Assembly: GCA_002792315.1 (NCBI GenBank)
Contig: PFOB01000016.1
Coordinates: 1-35,063, forward strand
Direction: 5' to 3'
Source of the DNA: Candidatus Roizmanbacteria bacterium CG_4_10_14_0_2_um_filter_39_13
GTDB lineage: Bacteria; Patescibacteriota; Microgenomatia; UBA1406; GWC2-37-13
Length of the DNA: 35,063 bases
Notes under the pieces: model-generated
Database searches by the model: none
Told to the model about the DNA's origin: nothing
Seen by the model: the letters and a program-made list of their open reading frames with translations, nothing else
Shown: positions 32,840 to 35,063 of the stretch, piece after piece
Layout of the letters: each line of letters starts with the position of its first letter
Position numbering within the stretch: the stretch's first letter is position 1
Position numbers and translations under genes: made by a program

Positions 32840-32847
32840 GAATATAT
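32828..32847. promoter_or_regulatory. Probable ArsR-YHS operator, copy 2
   Basis: ATTCGATATTTTGAATATAT repeats copy 1 in the same orientation with two changes in the centre. It covers the -10 box and reaches into the start codon of the gene at 32846. Confidence 0.7.
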
Positions 32848-34222
32848 GAAAAAGACAAATTCTTGCACATTATATGTTTCCGGCATGCATTGCCCCGCTT
32901 GTGAAGTACTTCTTGATAAAAAAATCTCAAAGCTTGAAGGGGTGAAAAAAGTAAAAGCTTCACTTTCAGATTCAAAAATTGAAATTACCTATGCAAAAGG
33001 ACATGTTCCACATATTGAAAATCTCAATAAAAACTTTTCAGATATGGGATATACGTTTTCAGATAAACCTGTTGGACAGGCTAAAGTTGGTCAGCTTGAG
33101 ATCGCTCAAGTATTGGTAATAGGCATCATATTTATTATTGCGTACATTATCATTGAAGACACAAAAGTTTTTGCGCAATTCAGTCTCTCAAATGAATCTA
33201 CGCTTCCCGCATTTCTTGTCATTGGATTAATCGCAAGCGTCTCAAGTTGTGCCGCTCTCGTGGGAGGAGTTCTTCTTTCCATGTCTAAACAATGGAATCA
33301 GTTGTATGGCGGTAAAGATGAAAATAAACGTGCACTTCCCTTTGCACTTTTTAATATTGGCCGGTTAGTATCATTCACCGTGCTCGGCGGATTATTGGGG
33401 GTAATTGGCTCAATTTTTCAAATATCCCTTCGGATGAGTTCGGTTCTTATCATTGGAGTATCAATAATGATGGTCATTTTAGCGCTTCAAATGCTTGGTG
33501 TGTCGTGGGCGAAAAAAATCAAATTTGGATTTCCGAAGTTTCTCTCGCGCTATGCATCAAATGAACAGAATTTTAAAGGAAAATACATGCCGTTTACCAT
33601 TGGCGCAATGACCTTTTTCCTCCCGTGCGGGTTTACTTTGATGGCACAAACCGTCGCGCTCACCACCGGCAATTTTTTCTTGAGCGCTCTTATGATGCTT
33701 TCTTTTGCGATAGGAACCCTGCCAATGCTTAGTTTTTTAAGTTTTTCAAGTGTCAAGTTTCAGAAAAATGCCGCATTTAGTGGTACGTTTAATTTACTTG
33801 CCGGAGTCTTTATTCTTTTGTTTGGCATCTTTAATGTAAATGCGCAACTCAACGTACTTGGGATTGTCAGTGCAAGTGATATTTTGCGAAACTCTACAAA
33901 CGAAGGTGATCTGCAGCAAGTTGCTGGCGTACAGGTTGTTGGAACGGGCGCTGACATGAAACAGCTTGCGTTTATAGATGCCGTTGGTTTTGAGTATTTT
34001 CCAAAAAACATTACGTTGAAAGCTGGCGTTCCCACGAAACTTACGGTAAATAATGAAAATGTATTTGGTTGCGCACAAGCAATGTGGCTTGGCGGATTGT
34101 ATGATGAAGTGTTGTATCTCACTGGAGCTGAATCTATCGCTGAGTTTACCCCACAAAAAGGAAAGTACAAGATTAGTTGTACTATGGGCATGGTGGATCC
34201 GATTATTGTGACCGTTGAATAA
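32846..34222 (+). CDS. HMA / TauE-SafE (UreH-like) transporter / cupredoxin fusion protein
   Basis: The 458-aa protein has three parts. Residues 5-75 are a heavy-metal-associated domain with GMHCPAC (C16, C19). Residues 90-350 hold about seven membrane helices of the sulfite exporter TauE/SafE or UreH-like type, with FFLPCGFTLM in a later helix. Residues 365-458 look like a cupredoxin-type beta domain, with Cys and Met residues in VFGCAQAMWLGG and ISCTMGMVDP as candidate copper ligands. Such fusions are linked to copper or other metal transport and assembly. It heads the divergent arm opposite the ArsR-YHS gene and is 6 nt upstream of a P-type ATPase. Confidence 0.82.
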   Translation: MKKTNSCTLYVSGMHCPACEVLLDKKISKLEGVKKVKASLSDSKIEITYAKGHVPHIENLNKNFSDMGYTFSDKPVGQAKVGQLEIAQVLVIGIIFIIAYIIIEDTKVFAQFSLSNESTLPAFLVIGLIASVSSCAALVGGVLLSMSKQWNQLYGGKDENKRALPFALFNIGRLVSFTVLGGLLGVIGSIFQISLRMSSVLIIGVSIMMVILALQMLGVSWAKKIKFGFPKFLSRYASNEQNFKGKYMPFTIGAMTFFLPCGFTLMAQTVALTTGNFFLSALMMLSFAIGTLPMLSFLSFSSVKFQKNAAFSGTFNLLAGVFILLFGIFNVNAQLNVLGIVSASDILRNSTNEGDLQQVAGVQVVGTGADMKQLAFIDAVGFEYFPKNITLKAGVPTKLTVNNENVFGCAQAMWLGGLYDEVLYLTGAESIAEFTPQKGKYKISCTMGMVDPIIVTVE

Positions 34223-34228
34223 TTTATT

Positions 34229-35063
34229 ATGAAACAAACCTTTCCGATTATTGGGATGCATTGTGCTTCTTGCAAAGCACTCATTGAAGATGTAGTTTCT
34301 GATCTTGAAGGCGTCACGTCGGTTGGTGTGAACTATGCAACAGAAAAAATGACCGTTGAGTTTGACGAGAAAAAAGTTGACATTGCTACTTTGAGAAAGA
34401 CGGTAGCCAGTGCAGGATCGTATGAGCTTGTCGATACAACTGCTGGAAAGACCGTTCTTGCGTCACCTCCTGAGGCGCATAAGATTGAATCTGAAAAGTA
34501 TCAAGGTCATGAGATGAACATGGGACATGATTACGGGATGACGCTTGACGAAGATATGCGCGCCACGCGCTACAAAACACTGAAAAGTACCGTATTTTGG
34601 TTAGGTATTGGCTCAATTCCTTTTGTATTTATCATGTTTTGGATGAGCATCGGATTATCTCTTGGGTGGATGATGCCAGAAAAAATATTTGGATCAATTT
34701 TTCTTTTTCATCTTATCCAGTTTCTTGTTGCAACGCCGATTCTTTTTATTGGGGGAAGTGTCATCTTTCAAAGTGCCATAAGCGCTTTTAAAGTCAAGGC
34801 ATCCAACATGGATACACTGATCGCCCTTGGGACTGGCATGGCTTGGATTTATTCAACCATTGTCACCTTTTTCCCCAATACATTTGCTGGTGTTTCTGGT
34901 GGCACCGAGGTGTATTTTGAAGCTGCGGTCTTTATTATATTCTTTATTATGTTGGGGCGTCTGCTTGAGATGCGTGCCAAAGGTCAGGCAAGTGCAGCGA
35001 TCAAGGCACTATTACATTTACAAGCAAAAGAAGCGACCGTTATTCGAAATAAAAAAGAAATTG
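34229..35063 (+). CDS. copA: Copper-type P1B ATPase, 5' part (continues past window)
   Basis: The reading frame opens at the ATG at 34229 and is still open at the window end (278 codons), which is why the ORF track lacks it. It starts with an HMA domain with GMHCASC (C12, C15), a His/Met-rich linker (GHEMNMGHDYGM), and then membrane helices with the P1B pattern VKASNMDTLIALGTG and MLGRLLEMRAKGQAS leading into the actuator domain. These are the hallmarks of CopA/ZntA-like ATPases; the CPC motif and phosphorylation site lie beyond the window. Copper is the likeliest ion from the HMA and Met-rich linker, but not certain. Confidence 0.85.
   Translation, partial: MKQTFPIIGMHCASCKALIEDVVSDLEGVTSVGVNYATEKMTVEFDEKKVDIATLRKTVASAGSYELVDTTAGKTVLASPPEAHKIESEKYQGHEMNMGHDYGMTLDEDMRATRYKTLKSTVFWLGIGSIPFVFIMFWMSIGLSLGWMMPEKIFGSIFLFHLIQFLVATPILFIGGSVIFQSAISAFKVKASNMDTLIALGTGMAWIYSTIVTFFPNTFAGVSGGTEVYFEAAVFIIFFIMLGRLLEMRAKGQASAAIKALLHLQAKEATVIRNKKEI

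Noticed and set aside
679-34222. Alternative genetic code (TGA as Gly or Trp, as in some CPR lineages)
   Set aside because: TGA ends several well-defined genes at the expected place and TGG encodes the Trp residues in TrpB and elsewhere.
33760-34317. 185-aa antisense ORF opposite the HMA fusion and other long antisense ORFs (30542-30853, 1097-1321, 9643-9960)
   Set aside because: They lie wholly within recognised genes in other frames, and their translations show no family motif or protein-like hydrophobic pattern.

Overview
The window looks like a chromosomal segment of an uncultivated, low-GC bacterium of the Candidate Phyla Radiation (Patescibacteria). The lineage is an inference from gene content: reduced, tightly packed genes, a membrane-anchored Mur ligase, FemAB and LytR_C-type envelope genes, short genes with few Shine-Dalgarno (SD) sequences, and the standard code with TGA as stop. 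No rRNA, tRNA, CRISPR array or transposase is visible.

Layout. 1-545: 3' part of an MgtC-like membrane gene (- strand). 679-4624: tldD, tldE and a four-CBS-domain gene (+). 4636-11372: a complete tryptophan operon, trpR-trpL-trpEGDCFBA (+). 11420-14876: ung, an epimerase and a GT-C glycosyltransferase (+). 14891-17267: second GT-C glycosyltransferase and a HAD-like gene (-). 17351-21369: Lgt-like, DksA-like, LytR_C-type and small membrane genes (+), with an acidic TPR gene in between on the - strand. 21370-22271: about 0.9 kb without convincing genes, AT-rich and full of inverted repeats. 22272-28938: cell-wall genes (FemAB, DegT-like aminotransferase, Mur ligase), an alpha/beta hydrolase, a DsbA-like oxidoreductase and a DnaQ/GIY-YIG nuclease fusion (-). 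29019-35063: a divergent metal/thiol-redox island. One arm is an ArsR-YHS regulator, two DUF1573 proteins (one fused to rhodanese), an unknown Cys/His protein and CcdA (-). The other is an HMA/TauE-SafE/cupredoxin fusion and a copper-type P-ATPase, cut by the window edge (+).

The most striking system is the control of the trp operon. TrpR is encoded first and its own -10 box lies inside a 16-bp perfect palindrome, TACTAGTATACTAGTA, which matches the E. coli trp operator except at the two central bases. Downstream is a 22-codon leader peptide with two Trp codons. A long antiterminator stem and a textbook terminator (9-bp stem plus U8) then compete for the same bases just before trpE. TrpR, E, G, D, C, F and A together contain no tryptophan, so two Trp codons in the leader stand out. 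This is an enterobacterial-style combination of repression and attenuation in an apparently CPR genome.

A second regulatory system is visible in the metal island. Two nearly identical 20-bp sites (18/20) overlap the -10 boxes of the two divergent promoters, which suggests that the ArsR-YHS protein controls both arms. Across the window, many first-in-operon genes have a -10-like hexamer only 6-11 nt before the start codon, which suggests widespread leaderless transcription.
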